Shown here: in pieces, positions 1 to 17,966 of the stretch
How positions within the stretch are numbered: the first letter of the stretch is position 1
Layout of the letters: every line of letters starts with the position of its first letter
Origin: Liolophura sinensis
Taxonomy: Eukaryota; Mollusca; Polyplacophora; Chitonida; Chitonidae
Direction: 5' to 3'
Assembly (NCBI RefSeq): GCF_032854445.1
Contig: NC_088307.1
Coordinates: forward strand, 27,878,547 to 27,942,546
Length of the DNA stretch: 64,000 nt
Program-made: the position numbers and the translations under genes
The notes under the pieces: model-generated
Told to the model about the DNA's origin: nothing
What the model saw: the letters and a program-made list of their open reading frames with translations, nothing else
Database searches by the model: none

Positions 1-67
1 ATAACAGTGCCTTATTGTCATGAAAATATCATGAGAAAACCAAGATCAAAATCTTCTTTTATTTAAT

Positions 68-235
68 CATGCGGGATACTCAACAAATATTCCACTTTTA
101 TACAACGGCGGCCAGCTTTGCGACAGGAAGAAACCAGGCAAGACCCCTGTTGGAGCCCACGATCCTCTACAGGTTGGTGGAAGACCTTTCCAGATACGAC
201 AGGAGAGAACATATTCAGCCCATATATGTCTTTAC
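68..235 (-). mobile_element. SINE-A fragment (tRNA-derived SINE), diverged
   Basis: This is the 3' core of the main SINE family of the window, read on the minus strand. The plus strand shows the diverged order: GGGATACTCAACAAATATTC, then ACGGCGGCCAGC, a GGAAGAAACC block, CCACGATCC and ACGACAGGAGAG. The tRNA-like head is missing, so the copy is 5'-truncated or decayed. It lies downstream of the homeobox gene. Confidence 0.75.
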
Positions 236-550
236 CAGATTTGTAACTGATCTGCTCTTTGATGAGCGATATTTCACTAACTAACCCATTCGAATTTTGG
301 ATATTTGAAACCAAACATCCACTGTGTCTTTTCTGTAAGGGGTCGCTTCGGTAAAGGTAATATTCAAATTTAAATGTAAAAGTATATACTGGACAATAGT
401 GAAATATATTAATCAGTTATATTAAATCTCGATTGTATCACTAATACCAACAGTCTACTGTGTATAAACTATGTGGAGTAAGGGTAGTGTTTTAACATCC
501 ATGAAATGTTCTATTTTCTAACAAGAATTCGTGGACAAGTGGTAGAAAGG

Positions 551-556
551 TTTATT
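551..556 (-). other. Candidate poly(A) signal of the Bar-type homeobox gene
   Basis: AATAAA on the minus strand (TTTATT on plus), about 160 bases downstream of the homeobox stop codon. It is the nearest AATAAA after the stop. Use as the cleavage signal is inferred; a longer 3' UTR is possible. Confidence 0.45.
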
Positions 557-714
557 TCAAATTTCAAACTGATTACAATTGATTACCGCTAATTAGCATT
601 TCAAAGAAAAGTCGGTTCGTCCGAATTTTTGGACATTCGTTGAATTTTGTGCGCCGAATAAATGTTTTTCATTAAAGTATAAACAAAACTCTAAATGACA
701 CTAGTGAAATCCAT

Positions 715-6942
<6,228 letters not shown>

Positions 6943-7110
6943 AGCAATTTCTTGTGGTTATGAAATATTCTATTTCAAGTCTTTGCTATCTAATTCATTA
7001 AATAGAATACTAAAAAAAAATATTTTTCCTCTTCTGGAAGCCATTTTCGTTTTGAAATTCCATAGATGACTGCCGGGAAAATGAAAGTTCACCTACGAGA
7101 TTTGTCAAGT
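6943..7110 (-). promoter_or_regulatory. Probable 5' UTR of homeobox gene with a short upstream ORF
   Basis: Upstream of the start ATG the minus strand is AT-rich. It carries another ATG (GTCATCTATGG, about 115 bases upstream) that opens a 17-codon frame ending in TAG before the main start. The transcription start is not visible, and I found no TATA box I would trust. Confidence 0.35.
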
Positions 7111-8544
7111 TTCAGTTTATCTTAAAACAAAAATTCTAATTTTTCGGAAAGAAACACAAAATGCTGAAGAGTCAGATTTTAACATGTCCTTGCTCAAAAC
7201 TCTTTCCAAATATTCAGACTTACGAGAGTGAATGCTTTTATATAAACACCATTCTCTAGTCTGCTCATCTTCTGACGTCCTGCTATCTGATTGGATGAAA
7301 CCCTTGTGGGAGCTAACGAAATTCCAGGATTTAATTTGCCTCGGGCTAGATCATCCGGGCTATTACAATATGTCTGCACAAAGGAAACCGCAGACGAATA
7401 TGAAGAAAACTGTGCATTAGATGGGAGCAATGGAGTGGAACGTTTTCTAATAGCTCCAGCAGATGACAGATGTCACATCAGTGGCGTCTATTTATGTAAC
7501 AAAAGTCATGGGACTGATTCCTTTTGCCGTCTTAAAGAGGGAGTTGCGTCAACAGAACGCCCAAACTGTTTAAAACCGAACAGTGAGCGTAAATGAGATC
7601 TCATTATTGCTCCCCATTTCCATGTGAAATTAAAACTAAAGATAACAGTTATTCTTGTTCATGGGAAGATCAGAGACCTCTGTAAGGTCGCTATGTGCAT
7701 ATTCACTAAATATGTAAATTAAAATGTTGTCCTTGAAACTGATACTAAACGTTATATCAGGTCATTTGTAGCAGCGATATATTGGAAATGTCCAATAAGG
7801 AAAATTATAGAAATTCATTAGCATGGAATTGTATGTATATAACTTTATTCACATAAGGAGTTACACTTTATTAACACACTTTATCAAAGTACTTCTGCTT
7901 TTCTTCGCTTTTATTTAGGTTTTATATTACCGATGATCTACCGCGGTGGTATATAGTACAGTGGTTGAAATGGCAGGGGCTCCATTCAGAAGATTAATAT
8001 CCATCATACCACACAGCAGCATTTTGCTAAATTAAGAAAAAAAATGCCTACAGATAACAGGACGGAATTAAGGCTTGAGAACTCTGACAATTTTTCCACA
8101 ACATAATACATTGTAATTCTTTTGGGGGAAGGTGTGTTGGTGATAATAGGATAACCCGACGTACAACATACAAACTGAAATACCGTTTTCCTTTTAATAT
8201 CTAGTTATTTTTCCTCAGAGCCAAGTTATGAGATGTGAAGAATTTGACGCGTCTTGGGTAAAATTTCAAGTTTACGTAATTTTCATGCATGTATATAAAG
8301 AAAATACCATACCATGTGTGGTTCGTTTTAATGTAGTATCGATATTGTATTCTCTATATATTTGGAGAAACTTTAAAGGTACCATACATGCACCAAGGGT
8401 TAGGCTTTGGATTAGAAGTTTAGCTTAGGAACCACTTTTTTTAACTCTTGTAGATTTCCCCGCTGCCACTACTTGTGGCCAACTAGGCAGGCTAACCTAT
8501 ACAAATGACATACTTGTACATCACACGTAAGAAAATTCATGGTG

Positions 8545-8640
8545 CGTGGTGTGGGGATTTCCAGTTTCCTTCACCCATAAAACTGACGGCCATTGTGTAA
8601 GATAAAGGAGTTAAATAAAAATCAGATAAACACCGAAATG
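8545..8640 (+). mobile_element. Decayed SINE-like 3' core
   Basis: GGATTTCCAGTTTCCTTCAC, then CATAAAACTGACGGCCATTG and GTGTAAGATAAAGGAGTTAA follow the order of the SINE cores here (TTTCCTCCCACCATAATGC, GCCGTCGTATAAGTGA, tail). Strongly diverged; family uncertain. Confidence 0.5.
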
Positions 8641-9124
8641 TATTTAGGACGTATTCTGCCAAAAAGTGGGCCTATTAAGTGATTCCTTATAAAGCATAAT
8701 CGAGGTTCAAATCCACAAAACAAAAATATCATTTCGAAATGCAAAACAGGGTGTTACACTGAATGATGGATAATGGCTATTTCATTAGATGTCTTGCATT
8801 ATATATTGCATACTTTCATATATCATTATCAATAAATTATTTCAAATAAAATGTTTAATCAAAGCAGAATCGGAATATCAAAATAAAGGTAACAATAAAG
8901 CTGATACAGTGTATCATTTGGTTCATTTATTGAGCTTTTTTGTATGTTTCGTGCTTTTAGAGCATAAGCCCCCTGAAAATCGATGTAGGTATCGCTAAAT
9001 AGACCACTTCAAACTATGTGCAAATATACTTCCATTTGTTATTTGTTATTTTTGTGAAGAGAGGTAAAGGCGTTCAAACATCTGAATTATAAGGTCGGCT
9101 TTATGGACCATATTATCAGAGATT

Positions 9125-9279
9125 AGGAACTCTGACGTCACAGGAACTCTAACCACGAAACTGAATGTTCGCATAATTCACATACCAATGAGTAAAAGAT
9201 TACTGATAAAAGTTTCCCCAAAATTCCTTCCTTCCGGTGAAAATCAGGAGAAAAAAAGTGATGTGACGTCAGAGTTCCT
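9125..9279. repeat. 18-bp perfect inverted repeat around a 119-base loop, each arm with TGACGTCA
   Basis: AGGAACTCTGACGTCACA at 9125-9142 is matched exactly in reverse complement at 9262-9279, and weaker matching extends outward. Each arm contains the 8-bp palindrome TGACGTCA (CRE/ATF type). It could be the remains of a fold-back element or a paired regulatory site. Confidence 0.7.
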
Positions 9280-10189
9280 GGATACCCTCAGTATGGCTCA
9301 TGAAGCTCACCATAGTATTCAAATATTTGAATATCTTTCAACATTCTTTTTCAACAAAAGATATGAAAAAAATAAATGACGGTGTTTTAACTCATAATTT
9401 TCAGTTGTCTGTATGATGAACCTTACTTCACATTTTAGCTTTCTTTTACTTTAAGAATTCTTAGAATTCTAGGCTGGGACTTCTGGACGAAAATGCGTTT
9501 GTAGATTTGCTGCTATGCAAAATGAGCATAATTTAAAATCTTGCAATTCATTGTAGTTATTTAAGAAAAATGTAAAACAATACATTCTGGAGCTGCTAAC
9601 CTCTCTTAATACTCTGTGGTGTTGGTTGCGGTATTATCAGTGGTATTTTAAAAGTTATTATTCCCGTTGTAAAGCTGTATTTTGTATATCTTGCTGTAAA
9701 TTATTTATCGTTCTCTTTTATTTCCGCACTCAAGCAATAACTATTTTTCACCACTCTGTTTTCTAATCATTAAATTAATTTTATATATAGCGGGAAAAAC
9801 AAACCCGTCGCGGTTTTGTTCACACCGTTTCTTGCAATGCTGTGAAACTTCCAAGATGTGATGTCAAAACAAAATTAGTGATATAAAATTCTCGGCACCT
9901 CCAATTTTACAGAAATTTGACGTATTTACCAACTTGCTTATCATTCTGAACACAGTCCGAAGGCCAGCAATCGCTGGTATAAGTGTAGACAATTTGATGT
10001 ACAAGCGCAGAAGCTCTTCATTACAAATATCTGGTATTCATTTTGGATTCAAATGTCCGGTATGGGCACTTCCTTGAATGCATTGCTGAATTCCTGTTGA
10101 AATATTGTATCATTAGAACGGATTTATAGTTTGTTTCTCGCTCGCTCAGCTTCTACTACCACATATTAACAAGATTCAAATCAGAAATA

Positions 10190-10400
10190 GGCACCCCAAG
10201 GTGATGATAATTCCAATTTTCCGCTCGAGTTAAACCCGACGCCCTTTAACGACGGCTTATTGCCGGATAATACTCGAGAATTATACGTGGACTGCCCCGA
10301 GCCAAACTAAGATGGCGGAACTCCTTACAGCCTCCCGTTTTGCCACCTCACATCTCCCCCGGTTATTGCTTAAGGTCAAAACATGGAAGCCAGACTGGAG
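10190..10400. other. Repeat-free GC-richer block, possible conserved element
   Basis: Unique sequence with CTCGAG twice, AACTAAGATGGCGGAA (YY1-like) and a C-rich stretch, unlike the AT-rich surroundings. It lies between the two head-to-head genes. There is no coding signal. A regulatory role is inference only. Confidence 0.3.
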
Positions 10401-10626
10401 TTATGATCATTTCCAATTACACAAATTAATTCGATCATCTTCAAGGAATATCCGAAGAATTTCTAAAATATTCTGAGTCGGACAGGAATACCTTTCTCGT
10501 CAGTTGTATGTGCAAATGATGAAGTTTTTACACCAGTAACTTCACACACAAATTAGCATTGATGCAGACTATATTCTGACATTATGAAACTGTATGTGGA
10601 TGAAATGTGACCAAACTTAAACAAAT

Positions 10627-11191
10627 CGCCTACTGTCATGACACCACTCAAGTTTTAAGTGAAGCCATACACAAAAACGTCTACAGTCATGATGTCATCC
10701 AAGTTTTTAGTGAAGCCATACAAACACAGCGTCTACAGTCATGATGTCATCCACGTTTTAAGTGAAGCCATACAAACACAGCGTCTACAGTCATGATGCC
10801 ATCCAAGTTTTAAGTGAAACCATACAAAGAAAACGTCCACAGTCATAAAGCCATCCAAGTTTTAAGTGAAGCCATACAAACAAAACGTCCACAGTCATGA
10901 AGCCATCCATGTTTTAAGTGAAGCCATACAAACAAAGCGTCTACAGTCATGATGCCATCCAAGTTTTAAGTGAAGCCATACAAACAAAACGTCCACAGTC
11001 ATGAAGCCATCCATGTTTTAAGTGAAGCCATACAAACAAAGCGTCTACAGTCATGATGCCATCCAAGTTTTAAGTGAAGCCATACAAACAAAACGTCCAC
11101 AGTCATGAAGCCATCCATGTTTTAAGTGAAGCCCTACAAACACAGCGTCTACAGTCATGATGCCATCCAAGTTTTAAGTGAAGCCATACAA
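10627..11191. repeat. 52-bp tandem repeat, about 11 copies, with 104-bp higher-order pattern
   Basis: Unit starts (GTCTACAGTCATGATG or GTCCACAGTCATGAAG) fall every 52 bases: 10627, 10679, 10731 and so on to 11147. From about 10887 two variants alternate: GTCCAC..GAAGCCATCCATG and GTCTAC..GATGCCATCCAAG, giving a dimeric 104-bp unit. Units are direct and contiguous with no spacers, so this is a satellite array and not a CRISPR. Confidence 0.95.
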
Positions 11192-11464
11192 GTGATTGAA
11201 CTTCAAATATCGCATCTTTTACATACGAGCGTGAATGTATAGTTAGTATGATGTCAGTCGTGTGGTCAGTTATATAGCATCATACAAGAAGCAGATATTA
11301 TACTATGGTACACTCCAATAGTATATACATGTATGTACATTGACAGGATTAAGAATTTTATGAGAGCGCTGCGAAACTTTATAGGCGACGTAAAAGTATC
11401 CAGAATAATAAATGTGTGAGTGAAATGCATTTGTTTGACACGTTACCAAAACATATCCATTTAC

Positions 11465-11640
11465 GTACCGAAAACGATCAAAACTTAGTAAAGTTGTCCA
11501 TAACTGGGTTAGCTTAGTTAGCTGTCCAACAATCGAAAACTACAATGACTTAGTAAACTCTCTAACTACCGAAAAGAACCAAAACTTAGCCATCTGTTTA
11601 ACTTTGGAAAAGCAACCAAAACTTTTATTTCTGACTGCCG
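11465..11640. repeat. Degenerate repeat of CGAAAA..CAAAACTTAG motifs
   Basis: CCGAAAACGATCAAAACTTA, ATCGAAAACTACAATGACTTAG (first 20: ATCGAAAACTACAATGACTT), CCGAAAAGAACCAAAACTTA and GGAAAAGCAACCAAAACTTT follow one another at irregular 38-60 base spacing. It looks like a decayed tandem duplication. Confidence 0.5.
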
Positions 11641-12169
11641 AAATGTCTTACGGGTTCTAGACCCGTGAACGGAATGAAAGGAAGAAAACATGATACGACT
11701 CATCCAATATCACACTTTTTATTTCTGCTCTGGAGTTAAGAGCATAACGTTGATTCAAGAGAGTCTCATCCATGCTGCGAGTCCAGCATGATGCTCGTGA
11801 GTTTCCATCACCATATAGGGTTGACCTGTTACTCTGATTCTGTCTAGTACCGTTCTTCGTCTCTGTGTGGTTATCTACTGAACATGAAAACGGGAAATTT
11901 CTTTTCCAGTAGAAGTTGATGCATCTCCTGTCAGTGAAGCGGGCTGTGACCAGGGTCTCGGGGGTGGGGTTCATGGGTTGGGTGTTGTATGGTTGTCCGT
12001 AGGCTTGCTATTTTCCTTCGGCCTTTGTATGAGTTTCTACAATATATGCAAATTTTCTTAAATATACAGCGTATAGTATGCCAAATTATTAAATTCACCC
12101 AAATATGAAACAAAAGACATGGAGGCAAAAACCTGCATATTTTTTACCATTATTATTTTTATCGAGGAG

Positions 12170-13060
12170 CGTAAGGTGAAGACTCCGCTGTCCACGATTT
12201 ATTCTGCTGGGTTTATAATATAGCAATCTCTGTCAATTCTTCCATATAGAGACTAATAACACCACATTTGATGCGTTAAAAGTTTGACCTCTCTTCGAAG
12301 GCCATGGAATAACAGTGTTTCGCAGTTCACTTGCTTACATTATAGGCAATAATTCGTTGGATGATCAAGGAAGACCTAGACATTTTGATCTCCACGAAAA
12401 ACTGGTTATGATATTATGTGACGGGCTTATAGGCCGTTATTTGGCCCTCTAACCCAAAAGTGCGGGTTATCGTACTCCCAAACAGGCAGAAACTCATGCG
12501 CGAGCCAAGAAAATTATTTCGGCTAATCGCATTAGCCGGCAGAGAACGTAGCTGGCTATCGAAAACTGCGTCAACGCTGCGGCCTTGTTTGGAGTTTAAC
12601 ATCACAAGACGGTGGACCTACTAAGGAATGGCAAAATGAATTAAATGGAGTGTAAATAATGATTAGGCCAACTTCTGATGGCTGCTAACTCGTCGTTTGC
12701 TCTCCAGCCTAAAGAGCCACTTTCCCAAAACAGCCAGAGGGCGAAACCGTTGGCGAGCTCTGGTGGCCAATTTTACACCAAGTGTTCTCCGAAAAAGATG
12801 AAATAGATTATCGGCAAATTTATTCATAATTTCCCAATTTTTATGGCCGGCGTGAGTGTAGTAGAGAAGAGCCTGTACACCCTACAGGTACATTAAAGCA
12901 CAGACCGCTTGCTAACATTTCGTCGGTCGACCGAGATATGGGCTTACAATTGAATTATTTTTTGCAAAATGATCTTCCCGTTTTGAAGGACAAGTGGTTC
13001 AGACGGGTACTAAGCTCCGGAGGACAGCAGTGAAACACAGATTACAATTTTGGTTTGAAA
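12170..13060. other. Unique mixed-composition block, no gene seen
   Basis: About 900 bases without recognisable repeats. It contains TTTATTCATAATTTCCCAAT and GGCTAATCGCATTAGCCGG (a short inverted repeat around TAATCGCATTA, near 12522-12540). No exon with matching splice sites was found. It could be regulatory DNA between the homeobox gene and CFAP77. Confidence 0.25.
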
Positions 13061-13544
13061 TTTATGGCTATGTCGAAAAAAAATCTTTCAACATGTTTTA
13101 GTAATTTTTTGTATACAGCCAGTTTTTAAGAGTGATATAGCAATCAATTGTGCGACAATTCTGGACAAGAAAACTTCCTGTATACACTATGGTTTAAAAT
13201 AGCAAGTTAACGATGTAAAAATATAGAAAAAATTATGTATTCATAGATAACCGTTTAAATGTCATATAGATGTTCAGAGAGTTTACACGTTTACAGTAGT
13301 GCCCCGTTTTATGCAGAATGGGTGCAGGAAACTGGTGTGGCCCTTTGCATTGTTGTTTATTTTTTTCATGTTATCGTTCATTGATTATAATAACAGCGCA
13401 GAATTTTGAGTAATTCAAGACCATGCAGTGGGGTGTCTAATAAATAGCAAATAACATCACTTCATTTTGTTTAATTAATTCAGCCAAAGCCATTGCACTG
13501 GGGCGGTATGCGTGTGAGTGTGTTCTCTTTATATTTATAACTAT

Positions 13545-13655
13545 ATATTTATTTGTTTGATTGATGTCTAACGCCGTACTCAAGAATATTTCACTTACAC
13601 GACGGCGGCCATCATTATGGTGGGAGGAAACCGGGCACAGCCCGGGGGAAACCTA
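13545..13655 (-). mobile_element. SINE-A copy, truncated, host of a nested SINE
   Basis: Minus-oriented core: TCTAACGCCGTACTCAAGAA, CGACGGCGGCCATC, GGTGGGAGGAAACCGGGCAC, then it stops at GGGGGAAACCTA. It is immediately followed by the 12-base CACTTCCATGAA that flanks the next SINE. Confidence 0.9.
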
Positions 13656-13840
13656 CACTTCCATGAATTTATTTATTTATTTGAATACTGTGTTACGCCG
13701 TACTCAAGAATATTTCACTTATACGGCGGCAGCCAGCATTATGGTGGGAGGAAACCGGGCAGAGCCCGGGGAAAACCCACGACCATCCGCAGGCTGCTGG
13801 CTGACCTTCCCACTTACGGCCGGAGAGGCACTTCCATGAA
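13656..13840 (-). mobile_element. SINE-A insertion with perfect 12-bp target-site duplication
   Basis: The body (13668-13828) runs from an AAAT-repeat tail through GTTACGCCGTACTCAAGAAT, GGTGGGAGGAAACCGGGCAG, CCATCCGCAGGCTGCTGGC to GGCCGGAGAGG, where it is 5'-truncated. CACTTCCATGAA flanks it at 13656-13667 and 13829-13840. This is the hallmark of target-primed insertion, and the intact duplication marks it as recent. Confidence 0.95.
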
Positions 13841-14454
13841 CAGTTATAGAAGAAACCCTTACTAAGATAAGTAAGCTGACATGAGTCCGTTCTTCACAGG
13901 TTACGTGTGTCCACTTTTCAACCATAGCACCATCCTCCCTAGTCTGGTTTTACTTCCTGCAATTGCTGTAAGACTTTTACATAGAGTGGGTTAAACCACT
14001 GACATTTGGCAAGTTTCTGAGGAACTGTCACATCCCATTAGTGGTATTCAATGATCTCTAGACTACGATAACGGCCTCACGATCGTGGTCGTATAATTGA
14101 GGCAAAACAACGCTGAGACAAGCAGAACATATTGTGTCTGGTTAAGACATACTCCGGTCAGGGTGATATTCGTCTGTGGTTTGTCAACTTATAAACCTGT
14201 TTTCATTTTATAATAAAACATTTTCATTTCCAGCTGTTGTTTGTCAATTACGCATTTTAAAAATGCTAGAGCATATACTTTATCCATTTATTTACTTTTT
14301 TATTTAGTTGTTGTTAACCGCCCTTCTAAGGAATTATGACGGAGGTAAGTTTTATGGAAACTGCATTGCCCGGTGTTAACCAAGACAAAGTATAGTCATC
14401 AACGACTATGTGTTATTGTATTAATGTTATATGCCATGTTAAGCCATGGCTTGC

Positions 14455-14635
14455 TTGCCTTCGGTAAGTCGTCTCAGTGAAGCAGCGCTAGATAAAAGAG
14501 CCGTGGAAATCCGTCCTTCAACAAGGGGGAACATTACACGTGCATGCACTCTAAGGACTTCTCGTCGCCATATGACCGAAAAATTGTTAAATACTGCGTT
14601 AAACCCTAAGAACTCACTCACTCAAAGCTGTACCG
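14455..14635 (+). mobile_element. SINE-B copy (tail of CACT repeats)
   Basis: Plus-oriented element: TGCCTTCGGTAAGTCGTCTC, then CGTCGCCATATGACCGAAAA, ATTGTTAAATACTGCGTTAA and ACCCTAAGAACTCACTCACT. Related 3' ends occur at 22758 (minus), 30340 and 60195, which defines a second SINE-like family here. Confidence 0.8.
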
Positions 14636-15254
14636 AAGTTGTTTTTTTCTAATATCTGATGGCGATCAGATTTATGGGTAACAAAAACTGGAGTTCCCAA
14701 AGTAAACCGTCACTCTCAGGGACTTAACGCCACACCCAGTCGAAAACTGTCACACCTGGATTCGAGCTCGCTACCTCACTGGCCGGGGGCCGGCCGGCTA
14801 CGCGGAGAATAAGCATTAGACGAATGTATTATATCGAGGTCTCCCTTTAATGGTGTGATGTAGGCCTATTCATTTACTTGATACTTGTCTAACATCTTAC
14901 TTAAGAATGATTGATATTGACAAATTTTCCCACATGTGACATGCGGATATGCACTCTGCATTGGTGTAAGACAAGTGGTGTTCAACGAACTTAATGGTTT
15001 GAAATCTAGCTGATAAAATGTCTATACCACACATAAAGATCGAAGACAAACGGGCTTCCCTTTGGAACCAGTAGTGGCGTCAATGTTGAGGCGACATATG
15101 TTTTTAATCCTGTGAGGTAGCGCAAGTGTGAAACAGGACCTTGAGCCACTGTTACGTCAAAAATGGACTGTAGCGTAAGTTACATTGTATCAGTTTCTAT
15201 CACAACGTAATTCAATCTTTGATATGACGTTATCATGATGAACTGGGGAAAGGA

Positions 15255-15290
15255 ATGTTTGACGTCAATAAAATGACGTCAGAGTCCTGT
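15255..15290. promoter_or_regulatory. Two CRE-type sites
   Basis: TTGACGTCAATAAAATGACG then TCAGAGTCCTG: two TGACGTCA palindromes about 13 bases apart. The second is followed by AGAGTCCTG, almost as at 9262-9279 (AGAGTTCCT). The sites may be functional ATF/CREB sites or traces of the same decayed repeat. Confidence 0.35.
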
Positions 15291-15884
15291 TGCCTTGTTG
15301 GCGTTTGAAAGGTCCTCATTCTTTTGCTTCATATTTTTTCTTTCTGACACTTTACGTTCTATCTCAACAGATGGCTATGGCGTCACAACAAAATCAAGAA
15401 CGACGCCACAGGCGAATCATGTACTAACGTTTCGTCCCAATACATATTTGACGCATCCCTCAACGGCCTACGGCACAACGTGCCATCATGCGGAATAAAA
15501 ATAAAAGTGGGATCCACATTGCTACACTCCTTACTCAGACCTAAGTAGGGATTCTTTAAACACAAATCTTACTCTCAGTGCATTATCAGCATTTGTTTCC
15601 TCTACCGATGAGGATTTTAAAAAGACATATCGTGCACCAAATTATACTGTGTGTAAATATGTAATTACATCTCAAGGGCAAAAATTTATACTGGTGAACC
15701 AAGATGCACATTTTATGAAGATTAAAACATGCACGGACGGTTATGGTTTACTGCCACTTTTGCAATATTACAGACAGTGACAAGAGTATGCTGAGGCCAG
15801 AAAGCAGTAAATATGAATACTTTTAGAACGTTAGCACATACTAAACGCTGTTTCATTCGCATGAAGTTTTGTTCACGACCAGCC

Positions 15885-16016
15885 AAACAAGCCTTGGTCA
15901 GTGAAGTCACAGGCTCGAATCCAGCACTCGCCGAATCAGGAGCCTACAATAAGGCGCGTTGGTTTCCTCCAGACACCGTGACGTCCTTTACATCAAACTA
16001 GCCGTTGTCACATAAA
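15885..16016 (+). mobile_element. Decayed tRNA-derived SINE
   Basis: CACAGGCTCGAATCCAGCAC resembles a pol III B box (GTTCGAATCC type). It is followed by GTTGGTTTCCTCCAGACACC-like sequence, a GCCGTTGTCACATAAATAAA 3' end and an A-rich tail. Distinct from SINE-A. Confidence 0.5.
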
Positions 16017-16187
16017 TAAAGATTTCTTAGGTATGGCCTTAGAGACCGGTGAATTCAATGCCTTAATCATGACAACAGTATGTGTAACTTTTAGCATAAT
16101 TGGAACCTTTAGTTTAAGCTGTGGGATGAATATGTTGTAATTTGGTATTGAGGCGTCGTATCAAGCGCAGTACGCTATATAAATAGT

Positions 16188-16440
16188 TATTTATTTCATT
16201 GGTTTTTGCATCGTACTCAAAATATATTTCACTTATACGACGGCGGTCAGCATTAAAGAGAGAGGAAACCGAGGAAATCCATGACCATTCGCAGGTTGTT
16301 GCCAGGCCTTCCTATATACGACTGGAGATGAAGGCTGCATGAGCAGGAGCTGAACTCACAGCGATCGCAGTGAAGTTCGATGGGTCTCCTGGGTCATTGT
16401 GCTGTCCTAGCACCCTAACCACGTGGATTTAGGTATATAA
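16188..16440 (-). mobile_element. SINE-A, near full length
   Basis: Minus-oriented: tail TTTATTTCATTGG, ATCGTACTCAAAATATATTT, ACGACGGCGGTCAGCATTA, CCATTCGCAGGTTGTTGCC, AGCTGAACTCACAGCGATCG (B-box region), GGTCTCCTGGGTCATTGTGC, CCCTAACCACGTGG (head). Diverged. Confidence 0.88.
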
Positions 16441-17651
16441 ATATGATGTTTACAGTGGGACCCGTCTGGTATATAAAGAGATTGGTCAATGTATTGTTCA
16501 AAGCCTCGATTAGCCCGTAACAATCATGTCTCGATTAACCCTTCGCAATAATGTACACAAAGAAACAAACAAACTGATGGAAGCCGGCCTACACAGTTTA
16601 AAGGCTATATAGACATGCACTCGCTGCGGTGTACCTTCACACCTTTAACTCCCCAGTAACCGCTTTGGCTTCTTTTTACTGATGCCGTTCTGCACAGTAA
16701 CCCCGACCACCTCTCGACAACACGCCGTTATAACGACACGCTTCGTTTAACCTCGACAGCAGATTACTATCCGTGTTCAAGAGTCCCGTCAAGCTTTTGG
16801 ATCGAATTTGTCAACAATTATATCTTAATTTCGGAGGAAAAAGAAATAATAACTGATGTGGCATGCTTGGTTAAACACATCTGTAAGCTGGTGTAGGCCT
16901 ATAGCGCAGACGTCATGACCGTACTGCTATCTCCACAAATACATAAAGCAAGCGCCGTAGTTTAATAGCCAGCTAGATGTAAAGTCTACCTTATACACGA
17001 CGTAGAGTTTATATACATAGATCAAAGAGAACTGATTTGAATATAGCTCATAATTTTGACTCTGGCTTCACCTGCAAGGTGAAACGTTACCTGAATATAT
17101 TTGTAACGACAAATCGACCCATGCAGATTCCTCAGACTACTCGATCCTTTGTCTTTTCTGAGGCGAATGTCACTGTTCATTTATTTGCAAATTATTATTT
17201 ATTATTTCTGATCTATTTATCTTCATTCATTTTTATTTATTATTTATATTCATGTAATTGTCTTTATCCATTTGTTTGCTTGCATTTAACGTCATATCGA
17301 ATACATTTTCAACTTGGTATGACAACACTACAGTTTATGTTATTAATAAAGTTTTTTGTCGTTACCTGAAAAATTCTGGAATATATGGCGTTAAACAAGA
17401 TTTAAAAATCAATAAACAGACAAAATTTGTTTGCTGAAGATTATCTCTCAGGTCAGGATTAAGGCTGGCAGAAGTGCCTTGAGTAAACCCTCAAGCCTCG
17501 CAGATATCTCACATCACACATGATTAATCTACTTCTAACTATTAAGGCATTGATACAAGCCCGTGGTTTCACTGGTCACGGGCCGATCACCTGCAGAAAG
17601 ATGAAAGCCTTGGCATATCGCGCCAACCACATCCCTCTTATTGTTTTCGAG

Positions 17652-17930
17652 ATTTATTAATTTACTCATTCATTTCAATGGTGTTTTATGCTGTACTCAA
17701 GAATATTTCAAGAATATACGACGGCGGACAGCATCATTTTGGGAGGAATCCGGTCTGAGCCCGGGGAAAACCCCACGACCACCCGCATGTTGTTGACAGA
17801 TTTTCCCACATGTGGCTGCTGAGGAAGCCAGCATGAGCTGAACAACTCGCCCATAGAGAGAACCGAACCGGGACCTGACTGTGACAGGGATTGGCAGATT
17901 TACCCCCCTGAGCCACCGTCGGGGCGCTTG
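17652..17930 (-). mobile_element. SINE-A variant with a different head
   Basis: The core matches SINE-A (TTTTATGCTGTACTCAAGAA, ATACGACGGCGGACAGCATC, GCCCGGGGAAAACCCCACGA, GAGGAAGCCAGCATGAGCTG). The head then departs: GAACCGAACCGGGACCTGAC with GATTGGCAGATTTACC and CTGAGCCACCGTCGGGGC. A chimeric SINE with another tRNA-like head is likely. Confidence 0.8.
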
Positions 17931-17953
17931 TGTGTGATGGGGGGTTTGGGGTT

Positions 17954-17966
17954 GGGGGGGGGGGGG
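17954..17966. repeat. Poly(G) tract
   Basis: 13 consecutive G after GGTTTGGGGTT, just past the SINE head. It is one of several long G or C runs in the window. Confidence 0.9.

Noticed and set aside
7291-7596. 101-codon plus-strand frame with several Cys
   Set aside because: No signal peptide, no recognised family and no good splice sites; likely chance.
10627-11191. Possible CRISPR-like array
   Set aside because: Units are contiguous 52-bp direct repeats without unique spacers, in a eukaryotic genome.
11657-11974. 105-codon minus-strand frame
   Set aside because: No recognisable motif or supporting splice sites.
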